From assembly GCA_017626435.1 (NCBI GenBank), contig JAGAIR010000004.1:186001-250000 (forward strand): DNA of 64,000 nt, in the 5' to 3' direction. Numbering within the stretch: position 1 is the stretch's first letter; each line of letters begins with the position of its first letter. The notes beneath the pieces were generated by a model that was not told the DNA's origin, did not search any database, and saw nothing but the letters and a program-made list of their open reading frames with translations. Source of the DNA: Lachnospiraceae bacterium (GTDB lineage Bacteria > Bacillota_A > Clostridia > Lachnospirales > Lachnospiraceae). This document shows positions 33,339 to 41,730 of this stretch, piece by piece. Position numbers and translations under genes: made by a program.

Positions 33339-34058
33339 CTACGCTGCCAAAAACTTATTAATGAAATACTGCTGACCTTTTCCTGTGACTTTAGTTGTCC
33401 GATTGATTCTTACTGAACCGTCTGGATTATTGATAGTGCTTTCCTTAATGTCGAACAGCCCCATCTCCATTGACCTCTGGGTTGGCATATTCCAGTCAGA
33501 ACCCTTTCGCTTAATCAGATAACCATTGCTACGAAGCCACTCAAACAATCGCTTTTGTCCAATGTCAACACCATTCTGCTTGAGCAACTTTGCTAAATCT
33601 CCGACAAGAATTAAAGTATGGCTTATTGACACTGCATCTGCAAAAATCTCTTTGGGTTTCATCCGTTTGTTATCCTCCAGCAACACAGCATTTGACTGTT
33701 TTAACTTCTCAATTTCCTTATCTGCAATCTTCAACGCTCTTGCCATGACCTGTTCCGGAGTGTTCCATGCCTTTTCCAGATCAATAAGATACTGCCTGCA
33801 TTGTTTTCCCTCTGGTGTTCTTTGAATCATGCAGATTTGCTTTGCCATATCTACGGATATGTCATAATCCTTTGCTGGTCTACCTCCCACAACAGAGGTT
33901 TCTCCCATTTTTGGGAAAAACTCTTTTCCTTTTACAAATCCATACTCACACATTCTTTCAAACCATGTTGTAAACTTTGTTCCAATATTCAATCTTTCGT
34001 GTAACTCTCTTGCTGACACAGTCTGTGTATCAAAGTCAACTGTTATAAGTTCGTTCAT
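33339..34058 (-). CDS. Phage antirepressor (AntA/AntB N-terminus, KilAC C-terminus)
   Basis: This protein has 239 aa. The N-terminal AntA/AntB domain (SARELHERLNIGTKFTTWFERM, then SVDMAKQICMIQRTPEGK) is joined to a KilAC-type DNA-binding domain (IGQKRLFEWLRSNGYLIKRKG and INRTTKVTGKGQQYF). Such proteins counteract repressors during induction. The start at 34058 follows AGGGGGTGAG. It is one of four Ant/Rha-type regulators in this prophage. Confidence 0.88.
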   Translation of the reverse strand: MNELITVDFDTQTVSARELHERLNIGTKFTTWFERMCEYGFVKGKEFFPKMGETSVVGGRPAKDYDISVDMAKQICMIQRTPEGKQCRQYLIDLEKAWNTPEQVMARALKIADKEIEKLKQSNAVLLEDNKRMKPKEIFADAVSISHTLILVGDLAKLLKQNGVDIGQKRLFEWLRSNGYLIKRKGSDWNMPTQRSMEMGLFDIKESTINNPDGSVRINRTTKVTGKGQQYFINKFLAA

Positions 34059-34120
34059 TATTTCTCTCACCCCCTTTCTGTGTTATAATCTCCATATCAA
34101 TACTGATTGGAGGTGCTATT

Positions 34121-34303
34121 GTGAGTATTTATCCAGATATCGGATGTCCAACAGCTGGACTAATTGCGGAACCAGGTACTTATGTTTGTATGAATTGTCC
34201 ACATGATAATAAGGAAAATGATAAGGCAATCATTATACTCGACAAAAAAGAAAAGCTACCTGTATGTCCAGTATGCGGTGAACCTTATTGGTCTAAAGTC
34301 TAG
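34121..34303 (+). CDS. Small zinc-ribbon-like protein on the opposite strand
   Basis: This protein of 60 aa has cysteines in YVCMNC and CPVCGEPY, a likely zinc ribbon. The start is GTG, 7 nt after GGAGG, with an extended -10 (TGTTATAAT; TATAAT at 34084-34089) just upstream. It is the only rightward gene in this block besides the repressor, so it may be expressed in the lysogen. The function is unknown. Confidence 0.7.
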   Translation: MSIYPDIGCPTAGLIAEPGTYVCMNCPHDNKENDKAIIILDKKEKLPVCPVCGEPYWSKV

Positions 34304-34562
34304 TAGGCTCTTTAAACCATTTCTTTTCCATTTCGAGCGTCTGCTCCGTAACCTGCAAGTTTTCGTCAAGCAGATGCTCGATTTGGTAATTCTTTTTGTC
34401 AACTATTCCATCCTTGCTAGTCCTAATAATCTGCAGTATCTTTCTTCCGTTAAGTTCTAAAGGAATAATCAACGTACTCTGAATCCAATGCACTTCATGC
34501 CTCACGAAATGCTTGCTACAAAACTCCTTTAGCCAGTTCTTGAATCGTTTCAATAATCGCAT
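34293..34562 (-). CDS. Small phage protein of unknown function
   Basis: This is a basic protein of 89 aa (MRLLKRFKNWLKEFCSKHF, then VHWIQSTLIIPLELNGRKIL). The start is uncertain: ATG 34562 has AGGA 6 nt away and AAAGGAG abutting. It converges with the zinc-ribbon gene (11-nt overlap) and overlaps no other coding frame. The function is unknown. Confidence 0.55.
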   Translation of the reverse strand: MRLLKRFKNWLKEFCSKHFVRHEVHWIQSTLIIPLELNGRKILQIIRTSKDGIVDKKNYQIEHLLDENLQVTEQTLEMEKKWFKEPTRL

Positions 34563-34570
34563 CTCCTTTC

Positions 34571-35371
34571 CTATGCACAATATTGAATTTCATATTCGGA
34601 AACAATCTTTGAGAAGATTTCCTGTAACTTCTTATCTTTCTCAATCACATCAATCTTTCTACAATTATTGATTTCCGTCTTGGCAGCGCCACTCTCATAC
34701 AGACGCTTTTTCAAATTCCGTAGCCTAGTATTCAAGTCACACCCTGCTCTGTGTTCCAACTCGGTATACATATCATTCCGAAGAACATTGAACGGAATGT
34801 CGCAATAATGCTGAATCCTTTTGAACTTGGAGTTGATTTCTTCCCTCCAGTTGTCAAATACTGGTCTAACGGCATCTTTAATATTTTCCACAGTCTCATT
34901 TGCTTTCATGGCAATCTGCTTTGCTTCATTCGCTTTTCTCTCGGACTCTGCCATCTGGTCAAGCATTCCGTATAACATTTGCATCTGCGGAGATAAATCC
35001 GACGCAATCGTCTTGACCTTGAAATATCCATTAACCAACTGTCTTTGAACACCCCATGCCAAATCATCTGTAAAGGACTTAACCAACATAAGATAGCCCT
35101 GTTCCGTGATAAATGCTGTTCCTCGTGGATTTACTTCCTCAATTCCAGTTGGACGTTTTCCGTCCATCTTAGATTTTTCAAGGCTTTGCGGTGTTACAAC
35201 AAAGAAATCTTCGCCTTCAACGAAATGTTTCTTGTTTGCAGCAAACCTGTGCCTTGCAGTTCCATCTGGTCTGCCATGTACAAGGTCAATATCTTTGAAT
35301 GTCACTACTCGCTGACCTTCATACTCTTTTACGGAAATGTCTGCATTTCCGATATGTACTAACTCATTCAC
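34571..35371 (-). CDS. ORF6N-domain phage antirepressor-like protein
   Basis: This protein has 266 aa. The N-terminal ORF6N/KilA-N-type domain (EYEGQRVVTFKDIDLVHGRPDGTA, RHRFAANKKHFVEGEDFF, then GTAFITEQGYLMLVKSF) is followed by a helical region and a C-terminal part rich in Arg/Lys. It is placed beside the lysogeny switch, fitting an early regulator controlled by the leftward promoter. Its stop-start junction overlaps the HTH gene. Confidence 0.85.
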   Translation of the reverse strand: MNELVHIGNADISVKEYEGQRVVTFKDIDLVHGRPDGTARHRFAANKKHFVEGEDFFVVTPQSLEKSKMDGKRPTGIEEVNPRGTAFITEQGYLMLVKSFTDDLAWGVQRQLVNGYFKVKTIASDLSPQMQMLYGMLDQMAESERKANEAKQIAMKANETVENIKDAVRPVFDNWREEINSKFKRIQHYCDIPFNVLRNDMYTELEHRAGCDLNTRLRNLKKRLYESGAAKTEINNCRKIDVIEKDKKLQEIFSKIVSEYEIQYCA

Positions 35372-35574
35372 TAAATCACCCCTTTCTTAAATATAACTAT
35401 TGACTTTTTAATAGTTTTCTTTGGAATATATTCAACCCTTAGCAGCTTTCTTCCGTTTAACATATTGCTAAATTCTTGCTCACTAAATCCAGCCCGTTCA
35501 GCAACTACACACTGCTTCATTCCTTTTTCAGTTAGTATCTGCTTAACAGCCGATACAACCTCTTCATATTTCAT
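35371..35574 (-). CDS. Cro/C1-type HTH protein
   Basis: This protein of 67 aa has a helix-turn-helix (KQCVVAERAGFSEQEFSNMLNGRK). The C-terminus after VEYIPK becomes KKTIKKSIVIFKKGV, unlike the usual IAxALGVxPNELF ending of this family, so the end may be altered by a frameshift or by rearrangement. Read from the leftward switch promoter, it is a candidate Cro. GGAAGGAAT precedes the ATG. Confidence 0.75.
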   Translation of the reverse strand: MKYEEVVSAVKQILTEKGMKQCVVAERAGFSEQEFSNMLNGRKLLRVEYIPKKTIKKSIVIFKKGVI

Positions 35575-35625
35575 CTTTTTATTATTCCTTCCGATGCACT
35601 AATACAACAATATTGACTTCCTATC

Positions 35626-35817
35626 TTACCCTCCCTGTCCTGCTGCCATCTGTGATTTATCTTTTCCTATGCTTCCTGCATCTATTTTCTTATCTTCTGC
35701 TTCTCTCGCAATAGCCATTCCCTCGGCAACTCCGAGAATATAATTCTGCTTTTCTTTGTCCAATTTCGGTATTGTGCCAGATAGTTTTTTAATAATCTGC
35801 TTTTCTTTCTCACTCAT
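35626..35817 (-). CDS. Small phage protein downstream of the leftward switch promoter
   Basis: This protein of 63 aa begins MSEKEKQIIKKLSGTIPKLD and contains NYILGVAEGMAIAREA. It belongs to a type common as first gene of the early operon in Clostridia phages. The start at 35817 is supported by AAAGGAGG 7 nt upstream. It is the first gene after the divergent operator region. The function is unknown. Confidence 0.75.
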   Translation of the reverse strand: MSEKEKQIIKKLSGTIPKLDKEKQNYILGVAEGMAIAREAEDKKIDAGSIGKDKSQMAAGQGG

Positions 35818-35850
35818 AAAAGCTCCTCCTTTCTGTACCTCTGTATAAAT

Positions 35851-35957
35851 GTACTTTGTACATTTATATAATATTACATTGTACATCATCTGTCAAGTAT
35901 TATTTTTGTACTTTGTACATTTTTATCATAGACATTTTCGAAAATATGTTGTACAAT
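35851..35957. promoter_or_regulatory. Lysogeny switch: divergent promoters and operators
   Basis: Leftward promoter: -35 TTGACA (35891-35896), 17 bp, -10 TATTAT (35868-35873). Rightward promoter for the repressor: -35 TAGACA (35929-35934), 17 bp, -10 TACAAT (35952-35957). GTAC-based sites surround both: GTACTTTGTAC at 35851-35861 and again at 35908-35918, plus TGTACA around 35880-35885 and TTGTACAA around 35950. They fit operators for the XRE repressor, placed to block both promoters. Confidence 0.8.
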
Positions 35958-35979
35958 ATCTATAAAGGAGGTATGCATA

Positions 35980-36354
35980 ATGAAAGACAGAATAAAAGAA
36001 GTAAGGAAAGCTTCTTCCTATGGAAAAACGCAAGATTCCTTTTCTGAATACTTGGGAATATCAAAATCAAATCTTGCCAGTTACGAATCCGGAAGAAGAA
36101 CTCCTTCTGATGCTGTTATTCAATTGATTTGTCAAAAATGTAACATTAACGAGAATTGGTTAAAAAGCGGAACGGGGAGTATGAAAATTTCTCTTACTAG
36201 AAATCAGGAAATTGGAGCTTTTGCGAATGACGTTATGAAATTAGATGACGAAAAATTTAAGAAACGATTTGTAGAAGCCTTAACAAAGCTTGACGAAAGG
36301 GACTGGGAAGCCCTAGAAATTATTATAGACAAACTAACAAAAGAGGGCGATTAA
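35980..36354 (+). CDS. XRE-family phage repressor (cI-like)
   Basis: This protein of 124 aa has an N-terminal HTH with KTQDSFSEYLGISKSNLASYESGRRTPSD, a second-helix segment CNINENWLKSGTGSM, and a helical C-terminal oligomerisation part. No LexA-like peptidase domain is present, so inactivation probably needs an antirepressor rather than RecA-driven self-cleavage. GGAGG precedes the ATG. It is read rightward from its own promoter, against nearly all other phage genes. Confidence 0.88.
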   Translation: MKDRIKEVRKASSYGKTQDSFSEYLGISKSNLASYESGRRTPSDAVIQLICQKCNINENWLKSGTGSMKISLTRNQEIGAFANDVMKLDDEKFKKRFVEALTKLDERDWEALEIIIDKLTKEGD

Positions 36355-36375
36355 CCCTCTTTTGTCATGTTTTTT
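36337..36375. terminator. Terminator of the repressor gene, bidirectional
   Basis: ACAAAAGAGGG (36337-36347) pairs with CCCTCTTTTGT (36355-36365) around a 7-nt loop, and TTTTT follows at 36371-36375. It overlaps the stop codons of the repressor and of the small convergent gene. Confidence 0.85.
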
Positions 36376-36461
36376 ACAAAACTCAATATTTGTTCCAATA
36401 TCCAAGTATTCTCAATTTTGCTCACCATTTCTATTATTTTCTCCTTGTAGACCTCTGCCAT
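36351..36461 (-). CDS. Very small phage protein (36 aa) convergent to the repressor
   Basis: The frame from ATG 36461 to TAA 36351 encodes MAEVYKEKIIEMVSKIENTW, then ILEQILSFVKNMTKEG. GGAGG lies 8 nt before the ATG. Short helical proteins with KEKIIEMVxKIE are common beside repressors in Clostridia prophages. The stop overlaps the repressor's end by a few bases. Confidence 0.65.
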   Translation of the reverse strand: MAEVYKEKIIEMVSKIENTWILEQILSFVKNMTKEG

Positions 36462-36545
36462 CCTTTGTACCTCCCATGCTTTTAATAATCATTTAATATA
36501 GTATTATATTAGCATGGTTTTTCTGGAAATAAATAGGTTCCAGTG

Positions 36546-36569
36546 CGATTTCCAAAATCCTGGAAATCG
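36546..36569. promoter_or_regulatory. Perfect inverted repeat upstream of the small gene
   Basis: CGATTTCCA and TGGAAATCG (9 nt each) flank 6 nt. It lies between the second XRE gene and the 36-aa gene, next to the CGACA array, and is a candidate operator. Confidence 0.5.
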
Positions 36570-36570
36570 T

Positions 36571-36600
36571 CCGACAAAGTGCGACACTTTTCGACACTAT
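36571..36600. repeat. CGACA array, three units with 10-bp period
   Basis: CGACA occurs at 36572, 36582 and 36592 in units of exactly 10 bp. The third unit runs into the stop of the second XRE gene. The same spacing recurs near 48341-48380 and 63430-63444. Sites repeated once per helical turn suggest cooperative binding of a regulator. Confidence 0.6.
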
Positions 36601-36794
36601 AAATATTCTGATTTTATTAAATCGCCAATTTTACAATTGAGAGCCATTGCAATCCGTTCTAGCTGGCGAAAAGATGGGTCTGTCTTTCCATTTTCAATGT
36701 TATTCAGCGTGCTTCGTGATATTCCTGTCATGACGCTGAGCTGTTCCAGGCTTATTCCTCGTTCTTCTCGTGCTTGCCATGTTAAAATTTCCAT
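36597..36794 (-). CDS. Second XRE-family HTH regulator
   Basis: This protein of 65 aa is almost only a helix-turn-helix: QAREERGISLEQLSVMTGIS, then RSTLNNIENGKTDPSFRQLERIAMALNCKIGDL. It is read leftward, opposite to the repressor, and placed upstream of it. It may be a second layer of control (for lysis or late genes) or a host-type regulator. AGGATAAAAG precedes the ATG. Confidence 0.8.
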   Translation of the reverse strand: MEILTWQAREERGISLEQLSVMTGISRSTLNNIENGKTDPSFRQLERIAMALNCKIGDLIKSEYL

Positions 36795-36887
36795 TTTTAT
36801 CTTTTATCCTATGTATTTTTTTTACTATTATAATTCACAGGTACTGGCAAATCTGCAGGTAAATTCTGGAAGCACCGATTACCATAT

Positions 36888-36985
36888 GGTTACTTTTGGG
36901 TTACTTTTGGGTTGCATAAGTAGTATAGATTAGGTTAGTATAGTATAGATTAAGATAAGGTTAGATAAATATAGAATAGTATAGG
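36888..36985. repeat. Low-complexity repeat region upstream of the second XRE gene
   Basis: Tandem TTACTTTTGGG (36888-36915) is followed by repeats of TAGTATAGATTA (36921-36932, 36941-36952) and related TAGATAA/ATAGTATAG units. The 289-bp gap 36795-37083 has no gene. At its end a TTATGGC...GCCATAA hairpin lies before the endolysin stop. The role is unknown; AT-rich promoter or origin-like DNA is possible. Confidence 0.6.
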
Positions 36986-37083
36986 GGAAATCAGTTCATA
37001 CAAGATTGACTTCCCCTATTTTTATATTGTGCCAGTTTCATTATGGCGCTTTAGGGATTATGCCATAATCATTGAGGTACTTA

Positions 37084-37797
37084 TTACAGTTCTTTACATT
37101 TTTTCAGATTTATCCATCGCCACTTGCCATCCTTTGTCTTGGCTTTCAGCCGCCCCCAGTTGCCCACTACCTTAGTTACTTTGAACGTTTCTCCCACTTT
37201 TGCTTTACGGATCTTGTTGGCCGCCGTCACCTTTCCACTGCTCCGGATCCAAAGCGGCTTTACCACTCGTGCTTTGTACTGCCAGCCTTGTGCGAGGTAA
37301 TTATGTAAATGATTCCATTTTATGTTCTCCTTACCAACCATAGGAGCCGGACAGTTTTTCCCATTGACGTCCCAGTGGCGGACGATCGTTTTGGCATTTG
37401 GACACTTTTTCTGAATATACTGAACAAGCTCCCGCGCCGCCTTCATCTGATTCCAATTCGTATTTGTACAGCAGTCGCACAGTTCGATGGATACAGAAAT
37501 GGCGTTGGTGCATTTTCCATAATATTTGCCACCGCCGTCTCCGGATCGCTGATCGCCCCCGACTGCCCAGGCCGTCCGGTTGATATTCACAGACTTCCAT
37601 ACTTCGCCCTGCTTGTCTACGAAAAAATGCGCTCCGGTCTGCCTTGTATTAAACGTTGCGAAATAGTTTGCGTTGCTTTTCGCTGTGTCTCCTTTATTTC
37701 CGGTATAATGAATCACGATGTACTTTACATCTTCCAGCTTTCTTTTTTTGCCGGAATCATAGCTGATGGCTTTCGCCAATTTGGTATTAATCTTCAT
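37084..37797 (-). CDS. Endolysin, N-acetylmuramoyl-L-alanine amidase
   Basis: This 237-aa lysis enzyme has an N-terminal amidase_2 domain with zinc ligands in VIHYTGN and HWDVNGKNCPAP and the active-site stretch AVGGDQRSGDGG. It ends with an SH3-like wall-binding domain (KVTAANKIRKAKVGETFKVTK to WRWINLKKC). There is no signal peptide, so export depends on the holin encoded just before it. It starts within the end of the holin gene; ATG 37797 has GTGAGG nearby, and 37803 is the alternative. Confidence 0.93.
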   Translation of the reverse strand: MKINTKLAKAISYDSGKKRKLEDVKYIVIHYTGNKGDTAKSNANYFATFNTRQTGAHFFVDKQGEVWKSVNINRTAWAVGGDQRSGDGGGKYYGKCTNAISVSIELCDCCTNTNWNQMKAARELVQYIQKKCPNAKTIVRHWDVNGKNCPAPMVGKENIKWNHLHNYLAQGWQYKARVVKPLWIRSSGKVTAANKIRKAKVGETFKVTKVVGNWGRLKAKTKDGKWRWINLKKCKEL

Positions 37798-38260
37798 CTT
37801 CATCCTCACTTTCCTCTGTGTTGCCAACTTCGTTTATTTGCTTCTTAATTTTCTTCAACAATGGCATCAAAAAAGGCGGTATCGCCGCCCCGGAATCTTC
37901 CATATTTTCAACAATAGAAATCACCTCATTGAAGCATAGCCAGCAGGCTATGGTTATAGCAAAAAGCTGAAAGTTGATTGCCAATCCTATGTAGCATAGT
38001 GACGTTTCTATCAGCTTGTCTACAATCCATCCAACCAGGATTAAAAGGTACATAGATACTTTTTTATTGATTCCCCGGATGCTTTTGTAGCTTTTGACCG
38101 GTCTGGCGGACTGCTTATCCCGATACGGGGCAGCATTGATACCTGTCCAATAGTCAATTAGATTCAATGGTAACAGGCATATAACCGGTATTGCCAAAAT
38201 ACCGAGGAGATTAAATATTGCTGATAGAATTACAGTTACTTTAATTTTTAATTCATTCAT
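37787..38260 (-). CDS. Phage holin
   Basis: This protein has 157 aa with hydrophobic segments at about residues 8-35, 70-90 and 95-115, and a charged, very acidic tail (NTEESEDEDED). It matches the toxin-secretion/phage-lysis holin family (LPLNLIDYWTGINAA, then KKVSMYLLILVGWIVDK). It opens the membrane for the endolysin. The start at 38260 follows AAGGAAGG. Confidence 0.9.
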   Translation of the reverse strand: MNELKIKVTVILSAIFNLLGILAIPVICLLPLNLIDYWTGINAAPYRDKQSARPVKSYKSIRGINKKVSMYLLILVGWIVDKLIETSLCYIGLAINFQLFAITIACWLCFNEVISIVENMEDSGAAIPPFLMPLLKKIKKQINEVGNTEESEDEDED

Positions 38261-38305
38261 ACGCCTTCCTTTCCTGCCAGAAAAATCACATCTGTTTCTG
38301 GCAAC

Positions 38306-38326
38306 CAAAAAAGAGCCTGTCGGCTC
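38306..38326 (-). terminator. Terminator after the last tail gene
   Basis: GAGCC (38313-38317) and GGCTC (38322-38326) with a 4-nt loop, followed leftward by a run of T (38306-38312). It separates tail genes from holin-endolysin. Confidence 0.8.
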
Positions 38327-38338
38327 AGTTTCAATTTA

Positions 38339-39400
38339 TTATCTGTAAAAAACAACAATGCTACTATTCGCTGTGACGGTCCCATCCGCTTTTACGCTGG
38401 CCAGATTGGTATAGGTGTTTCCGTTGTAAAACAAGGCACTATACACTTCGCCTGCAGGGAAGGTATAGGTGGCATATACCGCCGCGCTTGAAGCTCCATT
38501 AGTGCAGTGTATCAAAATTTCTTTTGCCGAGGATGGCACTGTGACACTTTGACCATTATTTAATACCGCTATTTGCGTCCATGTATCATTAATTCCAATA
38601 TCTTCTTTTGTAATGTTTACATTTCCTTTTCTGTAGGAACTTTCCGTGTCTCCTTTTACTCCGGTGACCTGTGCCGACTGCATCTGTTCCAATGCATTTC
38701 TGGCTGACTCCGCAGAATTGGCTGACTGCTCTTTGTAATATTTTGCATTATCGGTGTCCTCTCCTTCCCTGATACCGCTACCGCCTATGGAATAGCTCTG
38801 TGCCAGTTTCGATTCATAGGATGCATTATCTGCAAAATCACTGGACAATTGTGCACTCGCTGTAGCACTGGATGCCTGGGCTGTAAGCTCTGCAAGGTAG
38901 TTTGGCTGCAGATACTCATCTGTGATGCTATTCTTTTTAAGATCCGCAGAAATTCTGTTACCTCCGTCTGCATTTTTCGTTTTGGCAAACGCAATCCGGT
39001 CGGAATCCTCAAACACATAGTCCGGCACCACATCTCCAATATCAGCAGTCCACTGTGTACCGTCAGAGGTCTCCATAGTTATTACCCCGGCGGAATCCAT
39101 AGAAAAAGACACTGGAATTTTTTCGATGTTGAAATCCACCGAAAATTCCGTACCATCGTAAAAACGGAAGGTAAGGATTCCTGTTTCCGGCTCCCAAGTC
39201 GGCATCCCAACAATTACTTTGCCCGCTTCAGATTTATCGAATTTTCCCGTACTGCTCTCATTGTAAACCACATCCAAATTTTCGGCTATCTGATAGATGG
39301 CGGAATCCATATGGTTCAGATTGCTCTGCCCCAAAGGGGTATCCAGAGACTCTGACTTATTTTTCCAGAAAATCCGGTCATACACATATCTTGTATACAT
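38339..39400 (-). CDS. Tail-tip/receptor-binding-type structural protein
   Basis: This protein of 353 aa comes after the long baseplate protein and before lysis genes, the usual place of a host-recognition protein. Conserved siphovirus tail-tip features are SNLNHMDSAIYQIAENLD near the start and alanine-rich helical repeats (ASSATASAQLSSDFADNAS) in the middle, then a C-terminal beta domain. It has no match to the DGR repeats. GGAGG precedes ATG 39400, which overlaps the upstream stop codon. Confidence 0.75.
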   Translation of the reverse strand: MYTRYVYDRIFWKNKSESLDTPLGQSNLNHMDSAIYQIAENLDVVYNESSTGKFDKSEAGKVIVGMPTWEPETGILTFRFYDGTEFSVDFNIEKIPVSFSMDSAGVITMETSDGTQWTADIGDVVPDYVFEDSDRIAFAKTKNADGGNRISADLKKNSITDEYLQPNYLAELTAQASSATASAQLSSDFADNASYESKLAQSYSIGGSGIREGEDTDNAKYYKEQSANSAESARNALEQMQSAQVTGVKGDTESSYRKGNVNITKEDIGINDTWTQIAVLNNGQSVTVPSSAKEILIHCTNGASSAAVYATYTFPAGEVYSALFYNGNTYTNLASVKADGTVTANSSIVVFYR

Positions 39401-41715
39401 CAATCCACCTCCTCATTCTGTATAGCGATCCAGTTGATATCAATTGTATCGGTCCGCTCCGGGTCTTCTACCTCTTCCATTGTCCGGATCAGGTCAATAT
39501 AGAATCCTTCCGCAGTAATTTCATTCACAAAGCAGCCAATTATCCCATGATTTTCTCCCATGGGGGTACAGGTTACAACCGGCGTTTTTAAAAATTCCTG
39601 TTCAAAAGTCACATATTCTCTCGCTGTTATTCCTTTAAACTCTAAAGACTGCTTCCCAGTCTTTATATTAGGTATATAACATGGTACATCCGCTTTTAGT
39701 CCGATAACAGGAGCATTCTCCCCATCATAGCCAACCTTTTCCATGCGTACACTGCCTTCCAGCTCCCATTTGTGTACAACACCCATCCTTTCCTCATGAA
39801 TCTCCTTTGAAAATACGATCCGGTCAGCAGAAAGTGATGCAGAATCCCCATTGCTAAACAACTGCTCACCGTCCTGGTCCGTTTCAAGCAGTATCTTTTC
39901 GTAATCTCCCACATGAAATCCTTCCGAGTTCATTAAGACCTCTCTATAGGTATTCTGGTCCTTATACAGATTTCCGTAAAAATTCCAGATGAATTTCCGG
40001 GAAGCAGCTGCCCAGCTTGAAACATATAACTTTCCGGAATCCAGGTCCAGATAATACAGACCACCTTCTGACGGCTCCTGGTAGTAAGTCTCCGGCTCCC
40101 CCTGTCCATAGTAGTCCACGGTGCCAGAAAACCCTTCCCAGTCCATGTATCTGAAATGTATGACATTGTCCGCATGATATCCGGTCTCAATATCTATGCT
40201 TCCGCCATGGATTTCTATGGCATTTGCTGTTACATTTCCGTTTTCATCCACCTGAAATTTATCAGAAACAATAGACAGTTCCTTTGTCGTTAAGTCTATT
40301 TTATTTCCTTCGAAAACAATGTTATCAGCAGATATACTGAAATTTACGGCATCTCCACTGGCATCCAAAGCCATAGCAGCCACTTTCCCATCCTTATCTA
40401 CCTGCAGGACCACCGTAGATGCTGTCATTTCAAGCAGAGATTCTGTTTTTTCTCCGATATCCTTTAACCCAACGGAAAATAACCCCGTTTCTTTTTTGAT
40501 AGAAAGAACCTTTCCCTGCAATTGCATTATCTCCTCATTGGCAGATACCTCGTTGCCACGGACCTTATTTCCCTTCGACTCAAAGGTATCAATCAATGCC
40601 TGTATCCCGGACAAGGTCCTGCTGAAAATAAAGGATTCCACCATATCATTTTTTTTGATCAGGGTAAAAGCATCTCCGGGTTCCAGATAAGGAAGCCCGT
40701 TCAGCTCTGTTGTATTCGGGCAGTAGGTAATGCCCTGTATCCTTTTTAAAATCTGCTTTCCAATCTTTCGGAGCTCCTCTGCCGATTTTCCATACAGCAG
40801 GAAGTTCGCTGTGATCAGATAGGGATTACTGGTATCCTCCCCAATGGTCACCCCGATATCTCCCTCGTCCGTCTGGATGGTCAGACAGGTGATAGGCTGG
40901 GTCATATATTCCTCATATTGGCAGCTGCGGTATTCCGGATAGTACTGTTCCTCGTCTGACACTTCCAGGTATACAAAGGAATCCTCCGGATAAAGTGTTT
41001 CTTCCGGATATAAATTGCCTTTTTCTCCCTGGCTGTCTTCTGGAAACACACCATGCCCCTTTAAATAGATTACCTCAAATCTACCCTGGCGGTCCATGCG
41101 TCCAAATCCGCCATTCACAGCACACATCGCCCTTAATGCATCAGTGCCCGGCAGGCTGCCGGCAGATGGTTCAATGGTCTTTGAAACCAGCATTTCATCA
41201 TTTGACAAAGCCTGGGATACAAAAGGAAGTCCCAGATAATTTAGTAGAGATTCCCTCATTTCTTTCACGGTGACCGTACCAGCACCTTCTGTACCAAACA
41301 GCTCCTGATACCATTCTGATATGTCCTTAGAGGCATCATACATCCGATCATAAGCAATAACCTTTTTATAGTCCTTATCATCTATCATCTGAACTTCATC
41401 TACCCGGAAGGTTCCCATAGGCAGTTGCAAAATCCTGCTGCCATCCTCTCCCGTTACTTCGATTTGGACAGTAAACTCCAGACCACTGATCTGATCCGCC
41501 AGTATTTCAGAAACCTCAAACTCTACGGAGGAAGCAATGCATCCTCCAAGTGTTAGATCCTCTTCATCGCAAATGGATTCCTTGATGACTACTGTTTCAG
41601 AATGGAGTTTGTCATTATCAATTACTAAGTTGATATCCGGAAAGGTCAGGATGTAATTGTTAAAATAGCCAGAAGCATAAAACAGCTTTTTCTGCCCTTC
41701 TGATAGATTCAGCAT
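39400..41715 (-). CDS. Large tail-tip/baseplate protein
   Basis: This 771-aa structural protein begins MLNLSEGQKKLFYASGYFNN, with an N-terminal tail-tip (gp27/Tal-like) domain (LPMGTFRVDEVQMIDDKDYKKVIAYD). A middle section holds many short beta strands (VDKDGKVAAMALDASGD, VDENGNVTANAIEIHGG), and the C-terminus is beta-rich (GVHK, TPVVTCTPMGENHG). It follows the small tail gene and precedes the receptor-binding type protein. I see no hydrolase motif. Confidence 0.8.
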   Translation of the reverse strand: MLNLSEGQKKLFYASGYFNNYILTFPDINLVIDNDKLHSETVVIKESICDEEDLTLGGCIASSVEFEVSEILADQISGLEFTVQIEVTGEDGSRILQLPMGTFRVDEVQMIDDKDYKKVIAYDRMYDASKDISEWYQELFGTEGAGTVTVKEMRESLLNYLGLPFVSQALSNDEMLVSKTIEPSAGSLPGTDALRAMCAVNGGFGRMDRQGRFEVIYLKGHGVFPEDSQGEKGNLYPEETLYPEDSFVYLEVSDEEQYYPEYRSCQYEEYMTQPITCLTIQTDEGDIGVTIGEDTSNPYLITANFLLYGKSAEELRKIGKQILKRIQGITYCPNTTELNGLPYLEPGDAFTLIKKNDMVESFIFSRTLSGIQALIDTFESKGNKVRGNEVSANEEIMQLQGKVLSIKKETGLFSVGLKDIGEKTESLLEMTASTVVLQVDKDGKVAAMALDASGDAVNFSISADNIVFEGNKIDLTTKELSIVSDKFQVDENGNVTANAIEIHGGSIDIETGYHADNVIHFRYMDWEGFSGTVDYYGQGEPETYYQEPSEGGLYYLDLDSGKLYVSSWAAASRKFIWNFYGNLYKDQNTYREVLMNSEGFHVGDYEKILLETDQDGEQLFSNGDSASLSADRIVFSKEIHEERMGVVHKWELEGSVRMEKVGYDGENAPVIGLKADVPCYIPNIKTGKQSLEFKGITAREYVTFEQEFLKTPVVTCTPMGENHGIIGCFVNEITAEGFYIDLIRTMEEVEDPERTDTIDINWIAIQNEEVD

Positions 41716-41730
41716 AACATCGCTCCTTTC

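Noticed and set aside
38339..39400. Tail-tip protein as a third DGR target
   Set aside because: Its end shows no copy of the CGCCCA-flanked repeat and no similarity to the template.
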